Shown piece after piece: positions 9,456 through 20,752 of a DNA stretch of 64,000 nt. Source of the DNA: Aradus depressus (Eukaryota; Arthropoda; Insecta; Hemiptera; Aradidae). The position numbers and the translations under genes are program-made. The stretch lies in contig OY759214.1 of NCBI GenBank assembly GCA_963662175.1, positions 12,586,001-12,650,000 on the forward strand, given 5' to 3'. Each line of letters starts with the position of its first letter. Within the stretch, counting starts at the first letter, position 1. A model generated the notes under the pieces. The model saw only the letters and a list, made by a program, of their open reading frames with translations, made no database searches and was not told the DNA's origin.

Positions 9456-9804
9456 ATGTCATTTTATTTTACCAGAAGTATTTCTTATGCGTAAGTACCA
9501 GTGTTTTTATTGTCATATTAGTGTGAAAGACTAACACGTTTTTCGGCTATAAATCAGAACCTATAACTGTTAATTTTATAAATTAACATCATAAAAATAT
9601 AATTTTTAAGAGGTACTTGGCCGTTTTTTTATAGCGGGTTTTAAAGCTTTCAAACTGGAAACTCAGTATTCAACTTGTAATCATCAAAAGAAAAGTTGTC
9701 TACTCACCGTTCTTTATACTTTTATAAAAAGCAAAGGTTCACTCTCTGATTTAAATTATGATATGGACTTAATAAAATTTAATTTATCTGATAATTAATA
9801 AGAC
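9456..9804. other. Unassigned AT-rich stretch
   Basis: No recognised gene or repeat. A GTACTTGGCCGTTTTTTTAT segment near 9615 resembles no family defined here. Confidence 0.45.
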
Positions 9805-10330
9805 GACACCTACTAAATTCGGCCAAAGGGAGGATTAGGGGGGAGGTTTAACACAAAAACTCTAATAACTGCCGTTGTAATGATTAAATTGATAGGAAAT
9901 TTCATATTTATATTCAAAGCCCTATCAGGACAACAATTAATTTTCAGAGGAATCAGCTGAAGGGGAGGAGGGAGGTGAGGCTCAACTCAAATACCCAATA
10001 ACTGCCGATGTAATGAATGTATCGACATGACATTTTATATATGAATTGAAAACCCCATAAGAATGGCACTTATTAATTATTCACGAAATCGGTTGAAGGG
10101 AAGAATGACCAGAAGAGGGGTGTTCCACTCAAATACGTTAATAACTGCCGATGTAATGAATGTATGGACAAAATTTAATATGAAGATTCAGAAGCCATTT
10201 ATGTATGTGAAATATTGAGTTTCAGCCCAAACGGTCGATTAGCATTGAAGGGAGACTGAAAACTTATTGATTAATTCGTACTGGTGAAGTAGGTACATAG
10301 ACGGTGATTCACCGACCACATTTTTTATGA
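9805..10330 (+). mobile_element. Family B element with three tandem units
   Basis: Unit starts at about 9862 (TAATAACTGCCGTTGTAATG), 9997 (AATAACTGCCGATGTAATGA) and 10140 (TAATAACTGCCGATGTAATG), 135 and 143 bp apart. The first two end in polypurine blocks (GGGGAGGAGGGAGGTGAGG). The last unit passes into the unique tail with GGTCGATTAGCATTGAAGGG and GGTGATTCACCGACCAC. This is one of the clearest examples of the tandem core. Confidence 0.88.
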
Positions 10331-10394
10331 CAGTTGCATAAATAACCACCTCATATGGTTAATCTTCATGTAGATATAATTTATATTATATTAT

Positions 10395-10668
10395 TTATCA
10401 CCAGGCCGAAGCCCTTTGTTTATTTTTTCTGGGAGGTAAAAAACAAAACATAAGTACGTCGGTCCTTGTGATGGGAAGTTAAGGGATGGTCCCCGAGCCC
10501 GTACAATGTCAGGTGCCCGTTAAAGACCCCCTACCCTAGGTGAACAAAATTAAGGACTACCATATTAGAGTCGGGCTCATGTCTACCAGAGTGACAAGAG
10601 AGTGCTCTGGTAGTAGGCGGTATGATCTTGTAGCTAAAGCCCGGGCATGAGTCATATACCTAAGCAAC
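10395..10668 (+). mobile_element. SINE copy missing the tRNA-like head
   Basis: Begins with GGCCGAAGCCCTTTGTTTAT and follows the full SINE body through GGGCTCATGTCTACCAGAG to CCCGGGCATGAGTCATATAC. Confidence 0.88.
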
Positions 10669-10867
10669 TATAATTTATATTGATCGAAAAAACTGTTTAT
10701 CACTTATACTGATTGACTGTTTATTGATTTTTTCATTATTACAATGGAATTTACATTGGTGAATGACACAAAACGATTGTACATAGGTATACGATTGTAA
10801 TTCAAGCGACAATATAATATCTTTGAATTTTACTTTTTTTCACATTTTTCTTGTAATGTTTTTTTTA

Positions 10868-11275
10868 TTTCCCTAGCTATAAAAAGTATAGAGGAAGTTA
10901 CGTAATCGGTCAGAAATTCTATCTTGAGTTTTCATGACGACCACCTGATTCCAAAAATGAAAACAAATAATTGGGGAAGTAAAACTTCGCTCTGTCTATG
11001 TATCTGTGTGAACCGACATTTATTGTATTTAATTCAAATCCGCTAAAGGGAAGAGAAGGGACAGGCTTAACACAAAAATACCAATAATTGCCGATGTAAT
11101 GAAAGTAGTGGAAATAAGATGAGGCTGGTGCTAGGTCAAATGCGCAAGATGGCGGCCGCCTCCCCACATCTCCCGGCCCCCCTCCTCCCCTCATCTTATT
11201 ATTTAATGAACATTTAATTCATTAATTCGTGCTGGGAAAGTACATTGTCGGTGATTCGCTGATGACCTCACTGAA
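10868..11275 (+). mobile_element. Family B element, short copy carrying an insertion
   Basis: Head AGTATAGAGGAAGTTACGTA then ATCGGTCAGAAATTC, one unit start near 11088 (CAATAATTGCCGATGTAATG), and the tail GTACATTGTCGGTGATTCGC. The unit is interrupted at 11113-11200 by a GC-rich inverted-repeat element. Confidence 0.8.
11113..11200. mobile_element. 88-bp GC-rich inverted-repeat insertion
   Basis: AATAAGATGAGG at 11113-11124 is exactly mirrored by CCTCATCTTATT at 11189-11200. The centre is GC- and CpG-rich and holds CAAGATGGCGGCCGCC, which resembles the YY1/Pho-type AAGATGGC motif. It interrupts a family B unit, so it is a separate, very small insertion. Confidence 0.6.
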
Positions 11276-11679
11276 ATTATTAATAAAAATTCCTACCTAC
11301 ATTTAGATATAAAATCACCCGATCTATCTGAATAAATGATACTTCGCATTAGGTTTTTTTTTCTTTTTTACGTTATTGTACTGTTAGTTTACACAAGCTG
11401 ATATAATATGACTAGTTTGCTTTACCTGAAGTTGCTCGGAGAAGTTGTTCCCGATAGCAAAAAAGGATCGAAATGACATGAATAAGAGTGGCTTGTGCAT
11501 GTATCGTTTTGAAATGAATCTTGCACCATGATTTTCCCGATTCAGAAATTAGAGAAGTGAATTTTCCGAACTGCATTAATCAGTACGCAAAATATTAGTC
11601 AACTAAAAGACTCTGTAGTTTCAGAAAAGAAAGTAGTCGCATTAAAAAGGTTGTCGAATGGAGCGATACATTTTTTACC
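11276..11679. other. Unassigned stretch
   Basis: AT-rich; no recognised gene or family. Confidence 0.45.
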
Positions 11680-12185
11680 CTTGTATACCTAGTGTATACG
11701 AAAGTATTGTAATCGGAATTTCAAAGGAATTTGACGCGATTATGTGTGTCTGTCGTGTATGTGATTGAATGTTGTGAGCGCTCTAACGCAGAAACGATTG
11801 TATCTATGAACAATTTATAATAATGAAGCCACAAGTGCCAACATAGATCTGATTAGATTTTGACCGAAACCGGACGAAAGTTGAGACCATTATACAGTTT
11901 AAGAACATTCTACAAGATACGCTTATACTTATAACCTTATCAAAAACCGCTTCAAATGAAAGTTGTAGAGAAAACTAAAAGACACATTTTGTATTAAATC
12001 GATTTTTTCATAGGTCGCTCGGTTTGCAAGATACTAGAAAACTGCTGAAATGTTTTGAAACCCATTTTTTTAGACGTTGGCTCGATTTCCGCGAAAACTG
12101 TTAGTCCTACCGAAAAATTGACCTTTATCAAAAATGTTTTTTATTAAATTTCCAATCGTTAATGTGCCCTCAGAATAAATAAATA
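11680..12185 (-). repeat. Family C dispersed repeat, copy 2
   Basis: GTGAGCGCTCTAACGCAGAA, AGATCTGATTAGATTTTGAC, AAGTTGTAGAGAAAACTAAA, CGGTTTGCAAGATACTAG and GTTAGTCCTACCGAAAAATT occur in the family C order on the minus strand. Confidence 0.8.
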
Positions 12186-12224
12186 AACTATGAAATCTAA
12201 AGAACAAACAAACCGACATAAAAG

Positions 12225-12560
12225 TTTATTTGGGGCACAATGGGACTATTTGACTCATTAGGACTAGGACAGGATAGGCCAAACTAGGAAGAGAAGGTGG
12301 GGGTAAAACATAGGCCTACCCCAACAGTCACGTGACCCGGCTGGCGGCGGCGAGGGGCGGGGGGGGGGGGGGGGGAGGGAGTCTCAACATTGATCCCAGG
12401 ACCAGGCTCCTCTTCCGGGGTCGTCGTCCTCCCCTCCCCTTCTCACCTTTGGCATATATTAATACAGGACTAATCTCCATCATACTTAGCTACCCCACTG
12501 ATGGATTAGGTACAACCTGGATAACCCGCGCAGAGTTTCCCCTCCGCACATTAATAAATC
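12225..12560. other. GC-richer island with a 17-bp poly-G run
   Basis: Contains CACGTGACCCGGCTGGCGGC and a G17 run at 12359-12375. It shows more CpG than the surrounding AT-rich DNA. The 78-aa frame at 12332-12568 runs through the G tract as a glycine string and is not convincing. Possibly a fragment of an unrecognised element. Confidence 0.4.
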
Positions 12561-13705
12561 CAACATGAAGACGATATTACCCTTGTCTAATCCAGTTTCA
12601 AACTTTATTGATGAACCCTACTGAAAATTTATGATTTTGGAGGTTCTCGTGAAAAACAGTGGTTTCCCTCCAGAACTTCCTCTTCCGGTATTTTTTGTTC
12701 TTTCAGATATTGCAATTTTGAAAAAACCATGCTCGATTGATTATCTATGTAATTTTTTATTTTTTTTTGGCTTTTATTTTAAAAAAAAAGATACGACTCT
12801 TGCTGGGTGTAACAATCAGTATCTATGATATACATATATATAATATCTATATTATGGTGGTGTGAATGGCGTGTGGGAGGAAGGCTACTCAGTGGTACGA
12901 GTTGGATATTTATCTCAATTGTTTGGACATTTGAAGTGTGGTGAAGTGAGAAAATAAAAATAATTATTATAAATAAATAAAAAAGAATTGAAAAACATTT
13001 TTGATGGATGAGTGAAAGGAAGGTAATAAATAGAAAGTAAAATAGTGTTGAAATATATTAATAACGAAGATTATTGGCAATAAGTCGCGGTTCCACCTCC
13101 TCTTCAACCTTCGTGGGGGTTTGTATTAATTAAAAAAAGTCAATGAAAATGGCCCTAGCCGCTATGTTCTGACAATTAGCTTCAGCAATGAATTCGTGTC
13201 AATTTTTTTTTACATTATTTCTCACTGCATACTACACACAAATAGTACATAAATGGTGCATTGAGTAGCATACAATTGAACATATTGGAGTCTCTGTCTG
13301 AATGCATAGCAGTTGGCTCTTTAGTGCGTGAGACTGTAAAAAAAGCACGGCCAACGGTTGAGCTGACCTATCAAAACAAAAGAAATGCGATATTTTTTCA
13401 TCCTTCTGCGCACTGTTTATTTTTCAACTGATTATTGTCCAGCTGATATATTGTATAGACCTCCATTTTTGCTCAAAAACAGATCAACTGGAAATAAATA
13501 AAGCCACTAAAATTAACATTTGTGTGAATGACCAAATTTATTTTAACTACTCCCCTTTCTTAACAATTGAATTTTGAACCAGTTCTTTTTCTACAGATGC
13601 ATTTAGTGTGATGGTTATTTTTATTAAATATATCGATAATCGTAGTCAATATTATCATTATTTTATTTTTTATTTAAAATTTTTATTTTATTATAATATT
13701 CATTT
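12561..13705. other. Unassigned AT-rich stretch
   Basis: Long AT-rich DNA with short A and T runs. No domain-bearing frame and no copy of the window's named repeat families. Confidence 0.5.
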
Positions 13706-13717
13706 ATATCATCATTG

Positions 13718-14058
13718 GAGGGCGCCGGTAGCTCAGTGGTATGCGTGCTTGACTTCTGAGCTCAAGGTCGTGGGTTCGTAGCCCGACCGAGGCCCTTAGT
13801 TTATTTTATCTGGGAGGTAAAATAAACTTAAGCACGCCGTCCTTCGGATGGGACGTTAAGCGATGGTCCCGAGCCTGTACGATGTCAGGTACTCGTTAAA
13901 GACCCCTACCCTAGATGAATAAAAATTTAGGGTAGGCAAAATTTAGGACTCCCACAGTGTCGGGCTCATGTCCACCAGAGTGACGAAAGAGCGCTCTGGT
14001 AGTAGGCGATATGACCTCGTAGTTAAAGCCCGGGCATGAGTCATAAAACCTAAACCTA
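13718..14058 (+). mobile_element. Full-length tRNA-derived SINE (type copy)
   Basis: Head GGCGCCGGTAGCTCAGTGGT carries a box A-like TAGCTCAGTGG, and GTGGGTTCGTAGCCCGACC carries a box B-like GGTTCGTAGCC at tRNA-like spacing, so an internal RNA polymerase III promoter is expected. A tRNA-unrelated body of about 250 bp follows (CGTCCTTCGGATGGGACGTT, TACGATGTCAGGTACTCG, GAGCGCTCTGGTAGTAGGCG). It ends CATGAGTCATAAAACC plus a CTAAACCTA tail. ATATCATCATTG at 13706-13717 is repeated at 14059-14070 as a 12-bp target-site duplication. Non-coding; it depends on a LINE partner for movement. Confidence 0.95.
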
Positions 14059-14070
14059 ATATCATCATTG

Positions 14071-14739
14071 TTATTTATTTATGTTCTCTTGCTATCAGTA
14101 ATCATTTTGTCATATCATTTCACGCATATCTTGTATAAATTTGTTAAATTTATTAAAATGGAATAATTTTAGTTTCACTAGTTTATTGGGGGTTTCATTT
14201 CAGAACATACGTGTTTCTAGCTGTGTGACATGGGAATTTCCTGAAAGTCCAATTCTTTATTTACCTATGTACATTTGTCTCTAAACCTTCATGGCTTCAC
14301 TTCAAAACAGGAGTGACAAACTCTGGTAAATTTGGATAAAAAATTTGCTTTATAACTTGCAGATGTATGTTTTTGGTATGTTTTTGATATTTGTGACTAT
14401 GGATATTCCATCCATCTAGCAGTGATGAGTCTTGTTGCTAAGATGTAGTTGCCAACACAAAACGCAAAGTATAAAGGGAGTAAAACTGGACTCGGAGGTT
14501 TCAGTCTCCCATCATCACTTCGTAAGAAATACTCTAATTAAAGCATAATTTGTATAAGAAAGTCGTGCGTCTGGCCACACCAGATTATCTCTCCTAACAT
14601 AAAGACTTAGCACCTTTATCTTATAACCCCTTCAATCCTGAGTATCGTTAATGTATTACACAGCTACACAATGGCCCCTTCAATATAGCCACATGTTGCA
14701 TGTACGACTGTTCTGTTAAGCGGGTTAGTCTATACAAGC
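14071..14739. other. Unassigned stretch
   Basis: AT-rich. A short family A end (TATAAGAAAGTCGTGCG then TCTGGCCACACC) lies at about 14550-14582. Nothing else recognised. Confidence 0.5.
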
Positions 14740-14935
14740 CAATGTTTGGCAGGTGTACTGCAAGGATTTATTCTATCACCACTGTCATATACTTTTTAGG
14801 TTTCAGATAAGCCGACGTCACCGCATACGTTGACAGCTACGTACACTAATGACTGCCATTCTAGCTGCTGCTGAATCTCACATACGTTCACATTACAATA
14901 TCAGTAGCTACCCTACCACCGAGAGCCCCACACCC
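14740..14935 (+). mobile_element. Decayed reverse transcriptase fragment of a Jockey-like non-LTR element
   Basis: The plus frame reads LAGVLQGFILSPLSYTF, a stop, then VSDKPTSPHTLTATYTND. The first block corresponds to the RT motif GVPQGSVLSPLLY, and the second to the Asp-rich loop whose catalytic box is normally (Y/F)ADD and is here YTND. Loss of an active-site Asp and at least three stops show a dead copy. Only about 60 codons are traceable. Confidence 0.7.
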
Positions 14936-16629
14936 GGTATATTGTGTATGTACATATATGCTTGTGAGCGTAGAAAATAAAGTGTCGTTGAACATCTGTC
15001 TTCTACATATTTTAGTAAGGGTTTCAATTTAAAGGCTTTGGAGAGTACATAATGAAAATTCGGAACATTTCGTAATGGTGTGAAAATTGAGGAACTTTCT
15101 ATTAAAGATGTTGTTTTATGACACATTACTCTCTATGTTCACAAGCTCACATGTAAATACACAACAAAGCTATAGTGACCTCGGTGGTGGGACAGATAGC
15201 ATTTCTATCTATCAACCGGGCTTCTGAACCCTACTGGCATTTGTATGGTTAAATTTTATATTACTTCCGACTACCGATGAAACGAGATGGCAACCTGTAG
15301 ATTATTAACTGCAGTTAATGCAAAAAAAAAAATAATAATAAAAATTGAATAAGATAAATCCGAAATTGATCCAAAAAACCTTTGTAGGTGTGGGGGTGAG
15401 GGCCGGAATGCTGAATAGCGTGACTAATTTTTTTTTTTATATGTGATTTGATATCGAATCTCACCCTCCTAAAGTTATGTGTTTTTAAGAAGGCGCATAA
15501 CCAAAGTTTTATTTAATTGTGTTTCTTAGTTGTTAATTCATACACAACGAGATAACTCCACAACAACTGTTGAGAATTGTAAATATTTTTTCTTGGATAT
15601 ACGTAAAATCTGTTAGTAGACCCCAACTCCTCAGATCAATACCTGATTTCTAACCTCTTCTTAGTTCAGATATCCCTCACGAATTAACCAATTTTATTTA
15701 TTTATTTTTTTTTATTAAATAAAACTTTATTACTACAATCTGTTGAAGCTCTATCCTCGCAAAAATCTTTAGAGACGAAAAAGTGATGCGTTTCGTGGGC
15801 TTCTATAAGATGTTTTATGTTTATTTTTTCCATCATTTCTATTGCATGTCCCTTATTTCCAAAAATATATATATATTTGAGTACTTGTAAAAAGTGACTG
15901 AAAAGAACATTATTAAACAGAAAGGCTTCTCCTCTGCTCTTATTGTATTGTATACCAGGAAAAAAGAAGATTTCTGAAAAACTAAACATTGCTCCTATCT
16001 TTTTGAAAAAGTATGTCATAGAGGAATTCATGTTTTTAATGCCCTTCTCTACTTCTTGAAGACAAAAGACACAATAAAACAATTTGAAATTCAACTGAAA
16101 ATTTCATTTTTATTTTTCTGGCAGAGTTCTTCCATGGAAGTGTTCCTCTTTAAGTTTTGTTTAATCATTATTTTTTATTACTTATATGATAAATTACTTT
16201 ATTTCTATTGGTTAACTCTTTTTCGTATTTTTCTTATTTTTTACTATTTTTATTTATTATTTTTTTAAATATATATGTATTTTGTTACATTTGTTGTTGT
16301 TATTTTTTTTCTTTCTCTTTTCTAATTTTCGCACATCGTGATCTGATGAAGTGACGAAAGAACATCCCGAATTGTCGTCGTGAAAAAGACACTTCCGGAA
16401 AAGTTATAAAAAAATGTATCTTAATTTTAATTAAATAAAAAATTGTATCTACTGTTTTTATTTGTCGTATTATTTTTGCATTCATATTTTCAAATACTTA
16501 TTCATTAATTTCTTTGCACGCATTCGAGCCATTCTAGATATTTTGAACATTAGCTCTTGATTCATACTGAAGCCTTCAATATCTCTAATTTAATATCCCA
16601 TATGTATTTATTTAATGCCAGTTCGAAAT
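14936..16629. other. Unassigned AT-rich stretch
   Basis: Very AT-rich, with T-rich tracts around 15690-15720 and 16240-16310. Near 16340-16400 GATGAAGTGACGAAAGAACA then ACACTTCCGGAAAAGTTATA weakly recalls family D. Frames of 60-130 aa here are lysine/phenylalanine-rich and unsupported. Confidence 0.5.
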
Positions 16630-16698
16630 GAATTTGAGAGAAGAAAGGGGGAGGAAGAGTGATCTGTACTGAAGTGGTTGGTATAAGAAACGTAACAT
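16630..16698 (-). mobile_element. Family A end fragment
   Basis: AATTTGAGAGAAGAAAGGGG then GTGATCTGTACTG and GTGGTTGGTATAAGAAA is one arm of the family A foldback. Confidence 0.75.
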
Positions 16699-16784
16699 AT
16701 ATATCTTATATATATTTTATTCTTTTTGATAAAAAACTGCAAAGAATAAAACCATTTGTCCTAACTCAATTGGTAATGTAATAA

Positions 16785-17050
16785 GGGACATTTTTGTGAG
16801 AGCCAAATTTTTGATAAGACTAACCATTTTCGGCATGAATCTCGCAAACCGAGCGACCTCTGAATAATCCTATTGTATACAAAATATGCCATATTGTGTT
16901 TTCTACAGCTTTTATTTGAAGACATTTTTCATAAGATCATACATATATAGTAAAGTCTCAATTTGGGTCTGATTTTGGTCAAAATCTTATCAGATCTAAG
17001 TTAGGATATGTATGTGTATGGTATCTATATGTGAGATTGCTAAAAAAATG
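16785..17050 (+). repeat. Family C dispersed repeat, partial copy
   Basis: GATAAGACTAACCATTTTCG, GCATGAATCTCGCAAACCGA, CTACAGCTTTTATTTGAAG and AGTCTCAATTTGGGTCTGAT are family C blocks in plus orientation. Confidence 0.75.
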
Positions 17051-17392
17051 ATGAGCTATATACTATAAGATTTTGTTTGATAGGTTTATTTCATTTTTCT
17101 TGTTATATTAGAATTATTAAATTTATAATTCCATAGAAATGAGTATATGTTGGAAATTTAAATAGTATTGAGTAATACATTTTTCTAAAGAGTAAGGAAT
17201 GAAAGAAGAGATTAGAATTTGAGTAAAAAGAATTTTATAAATAATTTCATTCAAATATGTTTCGTTATAGAAAGGCGATAGTAAATGAATAGATAATTTG
17301 GATCTATAAGGATTTGTTTTTCTTTGAGATTTATGAAACGTTACTGAAACATATAAAGATGATTATTAAGAAGTTATTTAGGAGTAACAAAC
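17051..17392. other. Unassigned AT-rich stretch
   Basis: Nothing recognised. Confidence 0.45.
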
Positions 17393-17480
17393 TATCCAAG
17401 AGGACCTTGAACGTGAAAATCTGTCGATTGCTCCATTTCGGATTTTCGCGTGATTACAATACTTTCTTATACTGTAGCTA
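17393..17480 (+). repeat. Family C 3' end fragment
   Basis: CCTTGAACGTGAAAATCTGT, TTCGGATTTTCGCGTGATTA and CAATACTTTCTTATACTGTA form the right end common to several family C copies. Confidence 0.7.
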
Positions 17481-17497
17481 TATTAACGCCGTGTTAA

Positions 17498-17768
17498 GTT
17501 AGGTTTTATGACTCAAGCCCGGGCTTTAATTACGAGGTCATATCGCCTACTACCAGAGCGCTCTTTCGTCACTTTGGTGGACATGAGCCCAGACTCTACT
17601 GTGGGAGTCCTAAATTTTGCCTACCCTAAATTTTTATTCACCTAGGGCAGGTGTCTTTAACGAGTAACTGACATCGTACAGGCTCGGGACCATCGCTTAA
17701 CGTACCATACGAAGGACGGCGTGCTTAAGTTTATTTCACCTCGCAGATAAAATAAACTAAGAGCCGAA
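17498..17768 (-). mobile_element. SINE copy without its tRNA-like head
   Basis: Starts at the SINE 3' tail GTTAAGTTAGGTTTTATGAC, i.e. (CCTAA)-type on the minus strand, and runs through the whole body to CAGATAAAATAAACTAAGAG. The expected box B and box A head is absent beyond this. Confidence 0.9.
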
Positions 17769-18414
17769 ACGTCTTGTTCTTCTTTGTCTAAAATTAATAA
17801 TTTTAGCATTGCATATTTCAATCTATTTTTTTTTAATTTTTCGCAAGCCTAGTAGAATAAAAATAATGAAACAGTGAACATGTTGATAGAACTACACAAA
17901 GTGGAATCCAATCGAGAAATAAAAGTGGAAAGAAGAGTGGGACGAGTGAGAAGGGCAAAAAAAGGTTCTAAGGCGTGACCTTTAAGACAGAGGGCTTTGA
18001 CCTTAGTGAGGGGATCGATGGAGGACCACTTTCCCTCTCTGGCTTAAGTGAAAGTGGATCTACCCTTCCTGGTTCGGGGGGTGGGAGCAACGGCCGACAG
18101 CGTAACACGACAAGCTTCCCACTCAGCCGAGACAACACAACATCATTATGCATCAATCAGACATCCAATTGATATATTACTGTCCTTAACGCATATAACA
18201 AACCAACCGAAAAAAAATTAGATTTGACAAGTTTCCTTTTTCGTCGTCTTTATGATCGTCAATGCAGTTACGAGCAGGGTCGACAGGTCTCAGCAATAAG
18301 GTATAAAACAGGTATGTTTACCTGCTTCAGTCGAGAAGGTCCTCTACACATTTTCAATAGTTATTATAACAATGAATTTAAGAGACGTAGCTTTTCAACC
18401 TAAAAACAAAATAT
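17769..18414. other. Unassigned stretch, centre somewhat GC-rich
   Basis: 17970-18130 is GC-richer and open on both strands (about 62-65 aa), but no domain is recognised and both frames overlap, so neither is called. Confidence 0.4.
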
Positions 18415-18600
18415 ATGATGTGGCCATCAAATTACTTTTTTATACCAACCCCTTTTGTACGGATCACTCTCCCCCCATTCAAATTCATTTCATACGAATG
18501 TATTCATTTCCCAGTAATGCCCGTATGAAATGAATTTGAGAGGAGGGGAGGGGGAGGGAGAGTGGTTGGTATAAGAATGTCTTATAATGACAACTTCTCA
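18415..18600. mobile_element. Family A foldback element, both arms present
   Basis: Left arm GATGTGGCCATCAAATTAC then TTTTATACCAACCCCTTTTG. Right arm GAGAGGAGGGGAGGGGG, GAGTGGTTGGTATAAGAATG. The arms are inverted copies, and CCAGTAATGCCCGTATGAAA lies near the centre, so transcripts would fold into a long hairpin. Confidence 0.8.
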
Positions 18601-18651
18601 TATATTTTCTTTATTTGTATTCGTTTTAGTAAAACAACTACCAATAAGGGC

Positions 18652-18848
18652 GCCGGTAGCTCAAAGATGGAAAAACCTTGAGCACATCGTCTGGTATAAA
18701 GACCCTATTCTAGGTGAATAAAAAGTTAGGGTAGCAAACTTTAGGACACCCATACTAGAGTTGGGCTCATGTACACCAGGAAAAGAGCGCTCTGGTAGTA
18801 GGTGATACGACTTCGTAGTTAAAGCCCAAGCATAAGTCACAATAACTA
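18652..18848 (+). mobile_element. SINE copy with large internal deletion
   Basis: GCGCCGGTAGCTCAAAGATG at the 5' end, then a jump to TAAAGACCCTATTCTAGGTG, then the 3' body and TAAGTCACAATAACTAA. Much of the head and mid-body is deleted. Confidence 0.85.
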
Positions 18849-18879
18849 ATTAATTGGAAATGTATAAGGAGCATATTTG

Positions 18880-19235
18880 ATTTTTGCAGAAATCAAGGAA
18901 ACGTCTAATAAAAATAGGTTTCTAAACGACATTTAGGACGGTTTTTTCGGCATGTTTCTCGCAAACGGTGCGACCTTCGAAAAAATATATTCTACATAAA
19001 ATTGTCTCTGCGACTTTTAGTTGTAAAGTCATAAATACTAGTAATATTTTGTAAAATTTGCAGTAACAATAAAGTAAATTTTCACTTGATTTAGGCCAAA
19101 ATGTAATCAGATCAAGTTAGCGCGTATGACTCCTTCATTCTAAATGAAACAGACATCATCGCGAAAATGGTCAAGACGTGACTAAAAGGCCTTGAAACGT
19201 GAAAATCCGTTAAAAACTTGAAAAATGTCGGATTT
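18880..19235 (+). repeat. Family C dispersed repeat copy
   Basis: CGGCATGTTTCTCGCAAACG, GTCTCTGCGACTTTTAGTTG, TTTAGGCCAAAATGTAATCA and TCGCGAAAATGGTCAAGACG in order. Confidence 0.78.
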
Positions 19236-19297
19236 CAGCACAGTCTTTTAAAGAAAGAAAGAAAAATAAATAAAGAAATAAAAACAATTTAATAAAC

Positions 19298-19576
19298 AAG
19301 TTCGAAACCCGGCCGAGGCTCTTAGTTTATTTAATCTGAGTTAAGTAAACTTTAGCACGCCGTCCTTTGGATTTGATTGTTTAGCGATGGTCCTGAACCT
19401 GTACGATGTCAGGTACTCGTTAAAGACTCCTGCCCTAGGTGAATAAAAATTTAGGGTAGGCAAAATTTAGAACTCCCACTGTAGAATGGGGCTCATGTCC
19501 ACCAGAGTGACGAAAGAGCGTTCTGGTAGTAGGCGATATGCCCATGTAGTTAAAGCCTGGGCTTGAGTCATAAACA
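19298..19576 (+). mobile_element. SINE copy starting at box B
   Basis: Begins GTTCGAAACCCGGCCGAGGC, a near-consensus box B, and continues through the body to GCTTGAGTCATAAAC. The box A part of the head is missing. Confidence 0.9.
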
Positions 19577-20209
19577 TTAACTATATCGTACATCACTGAA
19601 CGCGTCTTGAATATATGTAGGGGTGATTGCATTACATTTTGTTTTTCGAAAACAAACAGTTTGGTACCACGAGACAACCAGGGGTCAGATCGAAAATCCC
19701 AGCCTTAGCGGAAATCCCAGCAACTTTCATTTGAGGCGTCACTATGCTTCATATTGTATTTGAGAAACTTTTTCCGCATATTTGATATTAGATAATATTT
19801 ACTATATATACATAATATAGATTATTTGTAAAATTAATATTTATTTTTTAAAGAGTATATTCTCGTTAAAAGTAAAAGTTCTACGAGAGAGTAGTCATAG
19901 TTTTGAGTAGCTACGCGGTCTGAATTGGAAAGTGTCTGTATTATTTTTAAATATGATTATTAAAGTGGGTCAGCCCTGTTGTCTGTTGTCAACCTCGCTT
20001 TTACGTTTTAACTAACTTTCCTTTTTTTTTTACTCTCTCTGCTTTTTTCGGATAGTGCTAATTATTCTAATCACCCAGCTCATTAGAGGCTCCATTCATT
20101 CCAAGTAGCGAAAACAGCTAAACAAAACTCGCTGCTAGGCGTTATAATTTAACCCGGGACACTATAACGTTGGTTGTATTGTTCCTATCGCAAATTTGAT
20201 GGAACAATA
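19577..20209. other. Unassigned stretch
   Basis: AT-rich, no recognised gene or family. Confidence 0.5.
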
Positions 20210-20675
20210 ACGATCGAGAATTTAATAAGGAATATTTTTACTGAAGACCAATTTTTCGTTAGGACTAAACGTTTTTGTGTGAATACGTCTACAAAAATTT
20301 GTTTAAAAACTAAATTTCCGGAGAGTTTTTGACATTTATCTTAAAAACCGGACGACCTGCGAAAAAACGTATATAATATAAAGTGTGTCTTTCAATCTTC
20401 TCTGTAACTTTCACTTGAAAAGAGTTTTGGTTGGGTCATAAATGTAAGCGGTATCTTCTAAAATGTTTTTGGGCCGCGAAGGAAATTGGTCTACGTTTTT
20501 GTTTGAAATCTAATCACAAAGGTTTTTGCGTTACAGCGCTCACAATGTTTGAACCACATAACCACACACTCAGGACACAAAAACACCCAGACAGACACCA
20601 TCGCGAAAATGTTCAAAACGTGAAAACTCGTTAAAAATTGGTTCTCGGATTTTTACACGATTATAATATAGGAGG
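20210..20675 (+). repeat. Family C dispersed repeat, near-complete copy
   Basis: AATTTAATAAGGAATATTTT, CCAATTTTTCGTTAGGACTA, GAAAAAACGTATATAATATA, TCACTTGAAAAGAGTTTTGG, GCGTTACAGCGCTCACAATG, TCGCGAAAATGTTCAAAACG and TCTCGGATTTTTACACGATT occur in the family order. The 67-aa frame at 20431-20634 lies entirely inside the repeat and is not called as a gene. Confidence 0.8.
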
Positions 20676-20752
20676 TATAAGATATTAAAAAAGCTTTTTT
20701 CAAGTAGTACCTCCATTTTGTTTTATATAACTCGACCTGTTTCTATCTGCCG

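Noticed and set aside
12332..12568. 78-aa ORF with a glycine string.
   Set aside because: It reads through a 17-bp G run and has no other support.
13718..13795. tRNA gene at the SINE head.
   Set aside because: Boxes A and B are present but the anticodon arm does not fold with a 7-base loop and the acceptor stem is absent; the 250-bp common body shows it is a SINE.
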